DNA of 64,000 nucleotides from Dromaius novaehollandiae (Eukaryota > Chordata > Aves > Casuariiformes > Dromaiidae): assembly GCF_036370855.1 (NCBI RefSeq), contig NC_088101.1, forward strand, positions 6,207,501 to 6,271,500, written 5' to 3'. Below are positions 22,501-34,036 of the stretch, in pieces. Each line of letters opens with the position of its first letter. The first letter of the stretch is position 1. The notes below the pieces were generated by a model. That model did no database searches. It saw only the letters and a program-made list of their open reading frames with translations, and was not told the origin of the DNA. A program made the position numbers and the translations under genes.

Positions 22501-25500
22501 CTGCACCAGGGAGAGCTTCAGCTGCGCATCCTGATCCCAGGGGAGAAAAACACACTTGGAGCTCTTCCAAGGCCCCAGGGCTGAAAGAGCAGCTGGGCTG
22601 GGGGGGATCCGCCTCCAAGCACAGCACAGGGACAACACTGTGCCCTCCGGGAGCCCCGCGGAACCCAGCTCAGCACCTGCGCCCCACCAAGGAAACCTCT
22701 CCCCTTCTGGGAAGGAGCCTCCCACGGGGAGGGGAGCAGCTGCCCAGCTGCCAGCTGGAAAGACCCCGCAGACCCTGGCCCACGGCAGCAGGGCGAGCAG
22801 CACTGGTGCTGGCTGTGACGGGAGAGGTGCGCGTGGCAAGGCCCAGGAGAGGCCGGAGCTGGCGGCACCCGGCCGGCTCTGCCTCGCACCCCGAGCACCC
22901 ACCTGGCAGCCCTCTCGGTAGAGCTGCAGGACATTCGCCACCACGTCTCTCTCGACACGGGCGAGCAGCTGCTCCCTGGGGGCGCGCAGCGCCATCCGGC
23001 CGTACATCACCAGCAGCGCAGCGCGAGTAGCGCGGGTCCTTCTTGCCTTGCTCTGCCGGGGGGGTCGACGGAGAAGCACCGAGACGTCAGCCCGTGGCCC
23101 TGCTGTGCCCGGGACCCTGCGCGCTCCCGAGGCGGGAGCTGCCCCGCACCCGACCGGCGGCTCAGCTCCCCACGCACCTCCCGGCAGCTCCCCGCAACAA
23201 CACCCCGGGCCCTTTACCTTCTTGCGTTTCAAAGTCCCCGTGAACTCCTTCACCAAGGACAAGGCCAGCTGGAAGTGGCTCTCGGCACAGCGGGACACAA
23301 CTGAAACCATGCCCTGCAGCACAGCAGAAACGGGCAGTCGCTCCAGCCCCAACGCCCAGCCCTGGCTGGCTCTGCTTTCCCCAGGGAAACGGCCGCAAAC
23401 AGAACAGCAGCAAGGGCTGCAGCAGGGCACGCAGAGCCCCTCTGTCCCAGGGACATGCAGGGGACACGCGGGAAAGCAGGGCGACACGAGGAAACCTCAC
23501 CTGCGCCTGCCACAGCTCCAGGAAGTTGGCTGCTTTCAGGTGCTCCAAGGTCTGCTCCTGCACGTGGTGGAGACACCCACAAGCTGCCAGGGCCGTGCCG
23601 AGAGCCTTGTACAGGAACCGCTGCAAGAGAAGAGGCCGAGCCCCGCCTGTGGTGACAGCCCGGCCTGGCCAGAGAGGGCCAGGCCACACTGGCCACACTG
23701 TGCCAGGACCTGCCGAGGCGCCTGCGGCACCGGCCCCACAGCAGCCGGCAGCCAGCCCGGCCCCGCCGCCAGCTCAGCACAGAGGGGAGTGCGAGCCCCT
23801 TCGTGGGGAAAGAGAGCAGGCAGCAGGGAAACCAGCCCGCGCGGCAGAGCACCAGCGCCAGCCCTCGCCCCGGCCTGAGTGTCCCCGGGCTCTGCCGCCG
23901 CAGCCCTCGGGGCGCGCGAGCCACAGCCACGCCACGCAGGGAACAAACCTTCTCCCAGGACAGGCGGGGAGAGCTGCCCAGCTGCCGGCTCAGCTCCTGG
24001 CTCAGGCCCACGGTCCAGGCCTCACTCGCAATGAGCTCCAGAGAGGTTTGCAGGAACTAGGGCAGAGTGGGAGATGAAGCAAACGCCCCCCTGCCCTTGG
24101 TCGGGGCCTTTTGCTCATCCAAGTGGCCCTGGAGACTGCCGGGCAGAGCTCCCCCTCGCGACAGCCTGTCTCCTCACCCGCCACACTTGCAACCTGCCTC
24201 TCGCTCTTCCCCTAATGTGCCACTCGAGGCCCCTGGGCTCGGCACACGCCAGAAGCAGGCAGTGCCATGGCATGGGGCCACGCTGGAGGCCTCTGCCCCA
24301 GCCTTCGGCTGCATTTGTGCTCAGCTGTGCCCCACGTGCCGAGAGCAGCTCCTCTGAGCGGGCAGCACACACGGCTGGAGCAGGCGCCGGGGGCTCGGGA
24401 CATGCCTGCACCGCTCGGTGCCCAAACAGGGAGCCCCCAGGTTCCTCCCACCACTTTTCCTGCCCCCCGTTTGCCCTATCCAGCAAGGGCCCCCACAGGG
24501 ACGCTGTACCTTCAGCAGAAGGCTCTCCCACTCGGCCACGTCCAGGGAGCTCGCTGTTGTTCCTGCAAAGCCCGAGGAAGCAAAGCTCTCGCTGTTATCT
24601 CAGCGAGCACCACGGCAGAGCCCGGGTGTCTCCTTTGCAGTCTGATGCCCCAAAGCCTCAGGCCACCAGGCTGACAAGCGCCCGCAAACCCGGCACCGTT
24701 CCCTGCTGCCAGGCTGGGGAGCTGAGGGCATTTTGCTGCCCCCTCCACCCCCCAGCCTCTCCCTCCCGCCAGCACTTTACCTGCCAGGTGCTGCAGCAGC
24801 AGGGGGATGTCTGCGGCCCACTTCGCCCCCACGGCTCCGTGGATCGTGCTGGGGAGCGCCTGCAGCAGCTGCAGGGCCGCGGCTCCACGGCCACCGCCCG
24901 CGTGTGGAGCCACTGCCGCCACCACCTAGGCCAGGGCAGGAGAGAGATGGGCTCGCTCCTGCCCCAGGAGCTGTGGCTACCCTGCAGGCAGGCAGGTCAG
25001 CACTGCCCCGGCTTGCAGCAGGCAGCCAGTGGCTTTGCCCAGGGACTGCCGTGCCACAGGAGGAGCAGGAGCCCCTGACAGGCACCCTGCGACACGCTCC
25101 TGCCTCCTCCCGGGGCACCCGGCACCGGCCTCAGCACCGTCTCTCCTGCCCTCTGCCCTTGCCCCAGCCACAAAAGTTCTTTCCCCGGGGCCCCGCTACT
25201 CACCAGCAGGCGAGCCAGCAGGGCCTGGGGAGCTGGCAGAGCGGCTGTGGGCAGAAAGAAAGGCTGCGTGAGACGCCCAGCCCCACCGGGCCCTGCCCGC
25301 CCCATGTCCCAAGCCCTCACGTGGGGCTGAAGGGGACCCCGGCCGCGCCGCCTCCGCACAGTCCCTGACGGGCTCCCACGCTGAACAGCTGCCGCTGAAG
25401 GCAGCCCCAGCACGGCAGGAACCAGCCCCTGGGCCCCGGCAAGAGCTGGGCGCAGCAGCGCCAGGTGGCTCTGCCCCTGCCCCTGCCCCTGCGCGGGGCT

Positions 25501-28500
25501 GGCACGGGACGCAGGCACACGCGCTGCCCTGCGCCCACCCAGCCTGGCACAGCGCTCTGCGACTTTCTGCTCCCCACCTGGCTCCTCAGACTCCAGGGCC
25601 TCAGGCGCCGCCTCCTCTTGCTCCTGCTCTGCCCTGTCCCGTCTCTCGGCCAGGCTGCGCAGGCAGCGGCAGAGCGGGACCAACATGCCCGTGTACTTGG
25701 CTGGCACCACGTACCACAGCAGCTTCGGCCACAGGAGCTGCAGGCAAGAACCAGGCCATTTGGCACACTGGCGTTTCCACCCCTCCGGTCCAGTTCCCCC
25801 ATCGCTGCCGCATCTCCGGCACCGGCCCAGCCCCTCGGCCTCGCTCCTTCCCTAACTCAGCAGCTGTGGTCTCGCCCTGCCTTCCTCCTCCACCTTCTCT
25901 CCCTCTCGCCCGCCGTGCTTCGCACCCCTTTCCCCCTCCCAGCACCAGCAAGTCCGGCCCCGCAGAGCTCGCCCCAGCTCTTCTCAGCTGCGCTGGTGGC
26001 TAAGGTGGGGGGTCCCAGCGCACAGGTGGAGGACGACTCACTTTGGCCACCGCTCCGGCAGAGACATCCAGCGTGCCCAGCACGTGGGCGCACAGGCTCT
26101 GAACAGCCCTTTCTTCCCGCGCTTTCACCATGCTAAGGTTTCCCATTGCCTGCAAGACAGACGCGGGAAACACCCGTCACTGCCCCATCCCAGACCTCGC
26201 GGTGCATGCGACAGGGAGGCCGCTCCCTCTGGGGCACTGTGGCCGGCGGCCCTGCTGTGCCGGGCTCCCCGCTGCCAGGGACACCCATGGCAACACGGCA
26301 CGGCCAGGGCATGGGAGGCAGCCCCGGTGCCGCACTCTGCCCTTACCAGTCTGCCCGAGGCCCGGCTGAACTCGCTGAAGAGGTGCCCCACCACGTCCCA
26401 CGCCGAGCAGCCCAGGGCACTGGAGCGCAGCAGCTCCCCAATGAAATGCAGCACTGCCCTCCTCACCTGCAGTCACGGGAGGCTGCAGTCATGACCCGGC
26501 CCAAAGCCCAGCGGAGCTGCCTTCGCCGTGCTGCAGCCCTTCTGGCCGGGCCGCGCAGCAGCAGCCCTCACTCCCTGGCCGCCACCGGCCTCCAGCCCCG
26601 GGCCCTGCCTTGGCCTGTGGCTATGGCCTCGCCAGGCTCTGCCCGGGAAAAGGGCTGCTGTGCCCCGGTGGCAGCACCAGCCCTGCCCAAACCAGCTCAC
26701 CTGGGCCGCGGGGTCATGGCACACGGACTGCACCAGCTTCGCAAACAGGGGCAGCTTCTCCCTCGTGTCTGGGGCTGCAGGAGACAAGGAGAGGTGGGTG
26801 CTGAGGCCGAGCCCCCGTTCCTGCAGGGATTCGTCACAGCTCCCCGGCTTTCCATACACAAGCGGGACAGAAAAGCAGGGCCAGACTGCGCGTCAGAAGC
26901 AGCAGCAGCATCCCAGGGGGACGCCATTTTTCCAGCCTGCCTTACTGACCGTCAGAGCGGACCAGAGCTTGCAGCACTGCCACGGCTGCCACGCGATCGG
27001 CCTTGTTCCCGTTCCTCAGCTTGTAGTAGAGGAACTCGATGGTCTCCTCCGGGCAAATTCGGGCTGTGGGGAAGAAATCACGCTTGGCATCAGTGAGCAG
27101 TGTCTTCCCACTCGGGCAGGTTCGCAAGAGAGCTGCTGGGACACGGCAGTGCGGCACCAGCTCGCCTCTGCTTACCCTGCAGCACCATGCAGCGGCACAG
27201 CTCTGCTCTGTGCTCTGGGCTGGGCGGCTCCATCTCATCGCAGAGCTGTGGGAACAAGGCACGTTTCAGAGAAAGCCGGATCGGCGGGGAGAGGGACAGA
27301 AAAGCAACCGCACTGTCAGCGCTCGTCTCGCGGGTGGCTCTGGGCACAGAGCCACAACCAGAGCCCCGAGCCCCAGGCACATGCAGAGCTGTGCAGCAGC
27401 CAAGGCTGCCCAGGAGCCCCAGGCCAGCGACGCGGCACCAGGCCTTACCTGCTGGTGCACAGCAGTGGCGATGGCCAGATGCCTGGCCCGGGGCACGCGG
27501 GTCTGAATGTCTGCCACAGCCCCCAGGAAATAGCCGAGACTCTGCAAGGGAGTGTGGGAGGGAGGGAGAGGGCGGCTGTCACTGCGAGCCACCCAGAAAG
27601 CGAGAAAGCAGCATCGCTGGGAGATGCCGCGGCTGGAACCCACTTGCAGGGAAACCCCAGCCCCGCACGGGGCTTCTGGCTCATCCTTCCCACAGAGCAG
27701 CACCACGAGGTCTCTCCTCCACGCAGCCCTGCCGGGATGGCCTTTCCTGGCACACTGCCCCCCCTTGCACCTCTCCCCGTCACAGGGGCTGGACGCGGCC
27801 CTGGGCGTGAGGGCAGAGCTCCTCACACACTCCCAGCCCCGGGAGGCGGCGCAGCCTCCCCTCCCAAGCCACTCGCCCCAGCCACTCACCACTCCCTCCT
27901 GGCCCTCCCGCCATGCTGGTTTCTTCCAGCATGAGCCCAGAAAGCCCCGGGCCCCCATTTCCTCGTTCCTGCTCCAAGGGACCTGGCTCCTTCCAGCACC
28001 CCACAGCTCCCCGACACCTCGCGGCACCCCCATGGCCCCTGGCCGCGCCATGTCCCGCACAATGCCTCACCACGGTCACCCCAGAGGGGTCCCAGACTTC
28101 CCGATACTGGTGCAGCAGCCAGAGGAGATGCTCCCAGGCGTGCTCACGGTGCTCCTCCACGTGCAGGAGGACACCCATCATGGCACCCATCGCCCTGAGC
28201 ACAGCCTGCTTGACCTGCCGAGGGACGGTGACACGCCGTGTCAAGGGCTGAGGGTCTCTCCAGCGCTCGCCTCCCCCAGACACCAGCCTGCCCTTCCCGC
28301 ACGGGGGCTTCCCCTTCCCTGTCGCCCCTGGTGAGAAGGGCTCGCTGGCCAGCACAGAGAGCATTTCCTCCCGGCACCCCCAGCCTCCCCCGTCGAAAGG
28401 CCCTGGCATTCGGCCGCTTCCCAGAAGGCAGCCCCCAGTCCCCGGACTCCCGGCTCAGGGCGCTTTCGCGACCAGCCTGCTCCCTTTGGCCCCTCGCACA

Positions 28501-31266
28501 GTGCTGCGGACAACCCCACTGCTGCCCACGGCTGCGAGAGCATCAACACTCACCTCTTCCTCCTCGCAGCACCGCCGCTTTCTGCTCACGTAGCAGAAGA
28601 GCGGGTAAACGTGGGCACAGAGCTGGGCAGGCCCCAGGTGAGGGAAGGCACCTTTCTCCCCCTCGCGGAAGTACATGCTTATGCCGCTGCACCACTGCTC
28701 CAGAACTGCAGCACAAGAAGGGAAACAGGATCGCACCAAAGTCTCTGACTGGTGAAGACCTTGCACTGGCCTGCGGGCCTGCTTTAAGCCCAGGCCAGGC
28801 TCGCCAGGGCACAGGTTGCAAGGAGATCTGCCTTCAGGGACGCGTTGTGCCATGGTCTGAGACACCTGGATGGCAACGCTGCCTTGTTTCTCCCCTCTTC
28901 CGCCCCAGCACCACACCTTCTCCTCCGCACAGCCTCGCTCCCTTCCACCACTGCCTGCTGCAGCCCCGGCCTCCCCCTTCCCAAACGTCTGCCCCTCAGC
29001 ACACGCTTGGAGGTTTTGGCTGTTCTTTCCCATGCTCTCCCTTCAAGCCCACCAACACAAAGCCAGGCTGCCCTCAGGGAAAGGGAGGAGAAGGGGGGGA
29101 ACAAAACTGGGCAGAGCTCAGCCAAAGGTAGCTAAAACTGGGAGGCAAGTGCGGGAGCAGAGACCAGGCAGGGACCCAAGAGCTCCTCAGGGCACCTGCA
29201 CCCAGCACCATCCCGGCCAGCCCACGGACCCCACCCCCGGCGGCACCCGCTGCTCCCGCACGTTGAGGGCACTTGGCGGCTGCTGAGGCTGGAGCTCGCC
29301 GCAGGCTCAGCCCTGCCGTGCCGGCCCCGAGACCCCGGCGAGGCACCCAGGGCCACCCCGATCCCTCCCCCTCCCCCTCCCCCTTCCCCTTCTCCTTCCC
29401 CTTCCTGTGGCCCAACCATGGACCCAAAACTCACCGCCGCAGACGGCACACAGCATCCGGCCGCTCCCCACCTCGCTCAGCACGCCGCGCAGGGCTGACA
29501 GTGTCGTTGCCGCAAAGGGCACGCACTGCAGGGCTGCAGAGAGGGCAGGGGTGGGCGACCCTGTCAGCCAGAGCCGCCTTGGCCCGCGGGCTCCATCCCC
29601 CGGCAGCGCTGCCGCGCCAGGGCCACAGCTGCGGGGCCGCGGGGCTGTGCCAGGGGCAGGGGGACGGGAGAGCTGCCGCAGCACTGGGAGAGGCCCCGGC
29701 ACGAGGAGGCTCCTGCCAGGGTGCCCGTGTGCCGGCCGCCTTCCCTGAGGTGCGTGGGAAAGCCCTGGGCACAGCGAGGGCGATGCAGGGCAGAGCCTGG
29801 CGTGTTTGGTCTCTGGCGGGTTCCCTCCAGCCCAGCCCAGACCGTTCTGGGCAGGGGCAGGAGTCCCGTCTCCCGCCCGGCACCCGCTGCAACCCACAGC
29901 AGCAGGCTGGGGGGCCGTACCGTAGCGTGTGGCGAGGTTGCGCAGGGTGATGAGGACAAACTCCTCCGACGTCTCCTCCAGGGCCTTCAGGTGGCCCTGC
30001 AGCGCCGACACCACGTCGCACAAGTGGGAGCGGGCCAGCGCCACCAGGACATCACTAGCCGCCGTCCTCACGGAGGCCGTCCCACCCTGGAAGACAGCAG
30101 CTCGCGTGTGGCAGGGAGCACGACCGGCCGTCTCCCACGGCTCGGCCTCCAGGCAGGACACACAACCCGTAACTTGACTCCGACCGTCCCTCGCTCACAA
30201 ACAGCCCCGCGGCCACCTCTCTGCACAGCCCCGGGCCACCGCCCCAACCCCCCGCCAGGACAAGTCCCAAAGGCTCTCCATAGGACGGCCAGGCCGGGCG
30301 CCGGCGTCCGGGGTCACCCTCAGAGAGAACAAGCTCACCTGGGCCGCTCGCAGGTCCTCCAACGCCACTGCCATCACTCTGTCCACCTCAGAGCTCTGCA
30401 GATGGCTCTCGTCGCCCCACAAGACGCTCTCCAGCTCGCGGTAGGTCTCCGCTCTGCTGCCCTGGGGACACACCGCACACGGCAGCGATGGGACATGCCG
30501 CCCCGCAGCAGCGCCGCCACGCTGACGCCGCGGACGAGCTGCCGGTGCCGCTCAGCACAGCCGTCGGGAGCAGGCGAGAAACCCAGCACTGGGATTTCCT
30601 GACCCCGCCCCCAACCCCGGGGACACCGCCACCTCCTGTGGGAAAGGAGGGCACGCGGGAGCCTCCGCCCAGCACCACCGGCAGGATCAGCGTTTTGGGA
30701 TGAGGCGCAGCAGGAGGGCAGAGGTGCCGCTGGGCGAGATCAGCCTGCGGCACTCGGGGAAGCCAGGGTGCTGCGGGGAGCCCTCAAACCCCACGCAGCC
30801 CCGCAGGACGCCCCCGCCTCACCTCGGCGTCTTGCAGCCGGTTCAACAGAGAAGTCACCACGGTGGCAAAGGTAGCGATGGCCACAGGGACAGACCCGGC
30901 CGCCTTGCCACCGTCCTCACCATGCGCAGGTCCCGACTGGGCACCTACACAAGTGAAGAAACCTGGAAGGAAAGCAACCGAGGGTTTGCATCGCTCCAGC
31001 AGCCGCAGGGACGGGCCCCGAGTCGGGCAAACGTCTCCCCAGCCGGAGCATGGGCCCGCAGGAGAGGCCGGTGGAGCCGGCTCTGTGCAGCCTGGGGAAG
31101 AGCAGCCCGGGGCAGCTTGGGGCTGGCCCCAAGCGCGTGACCCTGGCTCTCCCTGTGCCAAGAACATGGGCACCAGCAGGTCCCTGTCCCCCCCACCAGC
31201 GTGCTGGCAGGCGTGGTGCTGAGCGCGGTGCCGGTCCCCACCTCGGAGCGCTCGCAGCACCCCCAT
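15944..31266 (-). CDS. MROH2B-like: MROH2B-like HEAT-repeat gene, copy B (complete, reference copy)
   Basis: This is a multi-exon gene for a HEAT-repeat scaffold protein of the MROH2 type. Exons 0-39 splice in one continuous frame of about 1,560 codons, with GT-AG ends throughout. Family-typical segments appear in order, including MYGRMALRAPREQLLARVER in exon 20, KLKPRLSREENR in exon 23, ERERALQVCVQVLGSYEE in exon 25 and VRGLGNAASGAPAKV in exon 35. Recalled human MROH1 and MROH2B sequence lines up along the whole length. The mammalian MROH2B orthologue has been described as a sperm protein that binds protein kinase A, but nothing here shows that role for this copy. The start was chosen because the 25-nt exon at 31242-31266 has a strong Kozak context (GCCGCC before the ATG) and supplies the single leftover base that exon 1 needs. 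A poly(A) signal lies at 15944-15949. The C-terminal exon is unresolved. The family call is firm; the choice of MROH2B over MROH2A or MROH1 is less so. Confidence 0.87.
16734..18441 (-). CDS. MROH2B-like: Copy B exons 33-38: C-terminal HEAT repeats
   Basis: Exons are 33 (18304-18441), 34 (18019-18130), 35 (17774-17920), 36 (17303-17485), 37 (17004-17156) and 38 (16734-16856). Exon 33 has VLARCLDNRWLRLLREQGAW and ends LLAR. Exon 34 ends in TATAFFAE, like TTTAFLAE of human MROH1. Exon 35 has TVRQMAVRGLGNAASGAPAK, exon 36 has VVSVLLRGLEDAASTEVAAE, exon 37 has FPSLVLHLGDPAPAVCN and exon 38 has ACKVSLHLCAPFLG. Every splice site is canonical. Exons 35 to 38 are all whole-codon exons, a regular layout typical of HEAT proteins built by exon duplication. 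Confidence 0.86.
18610..20040 (-). CDS. MROH2B-like: Copy B exons 28-32: C-terminal third, first part
   Basis: Exons are 28 (19885-20040), 29 (19613-19767), 30 (19201-19363), 31 (18739-18905) and 32 (18610-18651). Exon 28 starts LVCKYFPRGQASGFMSSIVE and ends at EQIFQEE. Exon 29 has AVFLLAHSHPQPVLDSLLQA. Exon 30 has DMVEVWRSLGRSVLGCQILV, and exon 31 has ITHALCEVVSVLQRKTLVQR. Exon 32 is the least certain: its acceptor at 18652-18653 is good, but the donor (GAG then GTGGTG) was picked only because a 42-nt exon is the length that joins exon 33 in frame. Readings with a longer exon break the frame. Confidence 0.78.
20117..20157. repeat. (CA)n microsatellite, unit 2
   Basis: This is the same imperfect CA run in copy B, identical in length to that in unit 1. 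Confidence 0.9.
20194..21528 (-). CDS. MROH2B-like: Copy B exons 24-27: HEAT repeats with WERERAL-type motif
   Basis: Exons are 24 (21433-21528), 25 (20849-20953), 26 (20539-20662) and 27 (20194-20303). Exon 24 codes for exactly 32 and exon 25 for exactly 35 residues, both in phase 0. Exon 25 contains SAHACERERALQVCVQVLG, the MROH motif usually written WERERAL. Exon 26 has FGSLAGLLGPLTCDTSAASR, and exon 27 has APWTNEIGRLRERLSAITSE. The long intron between 24 and 25 (about 480 bp) holds no recognisable gene. Confidence 0.85.
21658..23620 (-). CDS. MROH2B-like: Copy B exons 18-23: most conserved central core
   Basis: Exons are 18 (23501-23620), 19 (23218-23313), 20 (22903-23052), 21 (22408-22530), 22 (21978-22048) and 23 (21658-21793). 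Exon 18 reads RFLYKALGTALAACG. Exon 20 matches the MROH pattern of a tyrosine-glycine helix followed by APRE and KVE/RVE. Exon 21 has QLKLSLVQSITEISLAIQ, and exons 22-23 join to give MQQLSKLKPRLSREENR. This is the block that argues for the MROH2 branch over MROH1. The exon 23 acceptor four bases further upstream was chosen because the alternative would give an immediate stop. Confidence 0.87.
23949..25737 (-). CDS. MROH2B-like: Copy B exons 13-17: central HEAT repeats with charged linker
   Basis: Exons are 13 (25578-25737), 14 (25204-25244), 15 (24781-24925), 16 (24510-24562) and 17 (23949-24056). Exon 13 begins LLWPKLLWYVVPAKYTGMLV and ends in a glutamate-rich linker. Exon 15 holds LLQALPSTIHGAVGAKWAAD, one of the clearest MROH signatures, followed by PLLLQHLAG. 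Exons 13 plus 14 (201 nt) and 15 plus 16 (198 nt) each sum to whole codons. The exon 17 donor is a weak GTTTGT. Most of exon 15 is the part deleted in copy A. Confidence 0.84.
26042..27541 (-). CDS. MROH2B-like: Copy B exons 7-12: HEAT repeats
   Basis: Exons are 7 (27449-27541), 8 (27176-27245), 9 (26950-27063), 10 (26701-26774), 11 (26347-26466) and 12 (26042-26149). Recognisable segments are LGYFLGAVADIQTRVPRARH (7), ETIEFLYYKLRNGNKADRVA (9), LHFIGELLRSSALGCSAWDV (11) and MVKAREERAVQSLCAHVLG (12). For exon 9 two overlapping donors exist. Only the one reading GTCAGT, giving a 114-nt exon, keeps exons 8-10 in frame, so I chose it over the stronger-looking GTAAGG four bases on. Confidence 0.83.
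28071..30086 (-). CDS. MROH2B-like: Copy B exons 3-6: N-terminal HEAT repeats
   Basis: Exons are 3 (29921-30086), 4 (29435-29533), 5 (28554-28705) and 6 (28071-28214). Exon 3 carries RTAASDVLVALARSHLCDVV, and exon 4 carries VPFAATTLSALRGVLSEVG, which parallels the VVPFLP helix of human MROH1. Exon 5 starts with LEQWCSGISMYF and ends in a run of glutamates. Exon 6 has MGAMMGVLLHVEEHREHAWE, a strongly family-typical segment. Phases are 0-1, 1-1, 1-0 and 0-0. The 60 bp at 29560-29619, in the intron just upstream of the exon 4 acceptor, also occur next to the retroviral fossil. Confidence 0.83.
30339..31266 (-). CDS. MROH2B-like: Copy B exons 0-2: start exon and first HEAT segment
   Basis: Exon 0 (31242-31266) codes for MGVLRALR plus one base. 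Exon 1 (30823-30944) gives an acidic and glycine-rich stretch, then a helix ending in TSLLNRLQDAE. Exon 2 (30339-30461) gives GSRAETYRELESVLWG and a second helix. The boundaries have good donors and acceptors and the phases join. Compared with relatives I recall, about one exon of HEAT sequence that normally lies between LLNRLQD and the next helix is not present; I read the 361-bp intron at 30462-30822 in all frames and saw nothing like it. Direct joining of exons 1 and 2 keeps frame, so the loss is tolerated or old. Confidence 0.75.
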
Positions 31267-31967
31267 GGCGGCAGGACTCCCTATACAGATGTGCTGCTCC
31301 ACCAGCACCTCCTCCCACGGGAGCCGCGAGCCACTGGGCCAGCGCCGGCCTCGGGGAGGGGGGAGACCCACAAGGGCCACTGTGACACGCGGGGGCCCCA
31401 ACGCCTCACAGAGGGCTGCTGGCAACGTGAGGCTGGGGGGGGCAGGCACCGGGGACACACCCCCCATACACACCCCCCAAACGTGGCACTGTCCCAGGCT
31501 CCAGCGCTCGCGGTCGCTCCTCGGCCCCCAGCCCTTTCCAGCGGCGACTGTCTCCTGCCGTCACACAGGGGCAAGTGCTCCGGCAGAGAGGCCCTGGGAG
31601 CCAGTTTGCGCCATTGCTCACACAAGCACCTGGTCATTCGGTCGCCTAGAAAGCCTCGCTGGCACCCGGGGCCTGACGGCATCGGGCCACAAGCTGCCAG
31701 GTCACACAGGCTGCAAAGCTGCTCTCCAGTCCCCCGGCCAGCCCACAACACAAGCGTTTTGTTTAGATGTAGCAGCACTAATTCATTACAAGGTCGTGGA
31801 ATAAAAGCTGGTGCCAGGTGGAAGGCAACGTTATCGCCCTTCCCTCCGGATTTAGGAGCTGCGTCCCTGCAGCCTCGACGAGCCTTCTGATAGACCCGGG
31901 CTCCCTGGGCTCAGCACTGCACAAAGGCAAAGCAAAGCTGGTCTTTGCCCCACAGTTCTTGCAAGAG
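31267..31967. other. Leader region between start codon and fossil, unit 2
   Basis: This is the equivalent region of copy B. Several minus-strand frames stay open here, but without family resemblance; they look like a by-product of base composition. Confidence 0.4.
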
Positions 31968-33664
31968 TCCATACTTTAAGAAATTATTAATTACACAATC
32001 TAAATTTAGAACTGATTCACTTCTAATACAACTCAGATATCTTTATATATTTTTAACTTTAAAGGTTGAACTTGTTCAGCTTTCCACGTCTCTCGAGGTA
32101 CTGCTTTCACTTAGGTGTAGTGGGTCCAGGAATCAATTCCCTGCAGCTTCACAGCAGCATTTGTTGTCAGCAGTACAAGATACGGTCCTCTCCATTTTTC
32201 TCTCAACGGCTCATCCTTCCAGGTTCGAAGACACACTCGATCTCCCGGCTGCAATGAATGTACAGGTGAATCTAAAAGCACGGGAGATCTTAACTGGATG
32301 TACCTGCGGAGAGAAGGAAGAACCTTTGCCAGAGACAAGAGAGAATCCCTTAAAATTTGATCCCCCTTAATGTGCATTGGAATTGCATTTCCAGTTAAAT
32401 TTACAGGCTAAGGTTCAGCATACAGAATCTCAAAGGGACTAACTTTCTCCCTACCCCTTGGGGTTATTCTGAGTCTTAATAATGCCCGAGGGAAAACATC
32501 AGTCCATTTCATCTGAGTCTCCTGACACAGTTTCCCTATCTGTCTCTTCATTGTTTGATTCGTTCTTTCCACTTTTCCCCTGGATTGTGGCCTCCAGGGG
32601 GGATGTAAATCCCATTTAATTTGCAGTATTTTTGAGATTTCCTGTGCTATTTCTGCTATAAAATGAGGTCCCCTATCCAAAGAAAATCCTTCTGGTACCC
32701 CAAATCTTGGTATGATTTCTTTTAACAACATTTTCACTACCTCCCTTGCTTTATTGCTACGGCACGGCAAAGCCTCAGGCCATCCTGAAAAGGTCTCAGC
32801 AATTACCAACAAATATTTATGTCCACTACAGCTTGGTAATTCAGAAAAACCAATTTGCCAGTAATCCCCGGGCGTGAAGGCCCTTTTTACTTCCCCTGGC
32901 AGGGAGCGGTTTCTTCTGACTCTCGGGATTATTTCTAAGACAGAGTTCACGTTTTTGTGTAATACCCTTTGCAATTAGGAACATACTAATTCCCACAGCA
33001 AACCTTGTAGCTGTTTCAGCCAACGCCTCGGCTCCCATGCGGCTACTAGCGTGTATTTGCTTCATCAGCTTCTTCATTACCGGCAAAGTTCCCACACATT
33101 GTCCAGTAGATGTTACCCACCATCCTTCAGAAGTCTTTCTGCACTTCAAGATTTCTGCTAATTTATTTTCTTTTTCAGTGTATACGGGAATTTCCATTTT
33201 TAACGTTCTCTCTGGAACTGATGCTGCTACCGACACGGACAATGCTACGCTTTTTGCAGCCTCATCGGCCCTTTTGTTCCCTTGAACTATGTCAGTCTGT
33301 CCAGATTGGTGCACTTTGCAATGCACTACTGCTGTTTCTTTGGGTTTATTAACTGCTTCGAGTAGTCCCATAGCCTGGTGCCCTCTCTCAGGTACCTAAA
33401 GCTCAAATGGCTTTGTTAGGTTTGGAAGTCCTAATGCGGGAGCACTCAGGAGAGCAATCTTGAGTTCATCAAATCCTTTTTGGCGCTCGGGAGTCCACTC
33501 CAGCAAGTCTCCCGGCCCCTTAACAGCTTCACAGAAAGGCTTTGCCGTTAATCCAAAACGAGGTATGCAGAGGCAACACCACCCGGCCATTCCTAAAAAA
33601 TCCCCTGAGTGCTCTTTTTGAATTTGGGGGGGCCATTGGACAAACCGCTTCTTCCCTTTCAATT
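31968..33664 (-). mobile_element. Fossil of a class I (gamma-like) endogenous retrovirus: pol remnant, unit 2
   Basis: This is the same pol remnant as at 12400-14096, in the same orientation and with the same two ends. It was copied as part of the 19-kb unit, not by a new insertion. It is broken to about the same degree and differs from the unit 1 copy by scattered substitutions only. Confidence 0.85.
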
Positions 33665-33724
33665 CCTGTCAGCCAGAGCCGCCTTGGCCCGCGGGCTCCA
33701 TCCCCTGGCAGCGCTGCCGCACCA
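33665..33724. repeat. 60-bp copy of an MROH intron segment beside the fossil, unit 2
   Basis: This is the same copied segment; its source in this unit is 29560-29619. It shows the duplication predates amplification of the unit. Confidence 0.85.
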
Positions 33725-34022
33725 AAAGCAGCTAACTGAAAGCCCCTGTTTCTGGCCCCCAAAACACAGGCTTTAGCCTCTGCTTCCAACCGCAAAAATG
33801 GCGCGCTAAGCCTCTGCTGCTGATGCAAAACCACAGGGCTTCAGCCCTGCTTCTGAGCTCAGAGACGCAGGGCTTGGGCACCTGGTCTTGGCTCGAACAC
33901 ACAGCCTCCAGCCCCCAAACCCGCAGGATGTGGCCTCTTTTTGCACACCCCAAAACATACGACCTCCCCTCTGTTTCCAAGTCCCCAAAAGCATGTCGCG
34001 GCCACTGGTCCCGAGCCCAAGC
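33725..34022. repeat. Degenerate ~35-bp tandem repeat, unit 2
   Basis: This is the equivalent of 14157-14455 with the same number of units and one single-base length difference. Confidence 0.55.
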
Positions 34023-34036
34023 CCACGGGACTCAGC

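Noticed and set aside
26946-26950. A stronger-looking exon 9 donor (GTAAGG) four bases past the chosen one
   Set aside because: It makes exons 8-10 sum to a length that is not a multiple of three and breaks the PDTREKLPLF frame; the overlapping GTCAGT donor keeps it.
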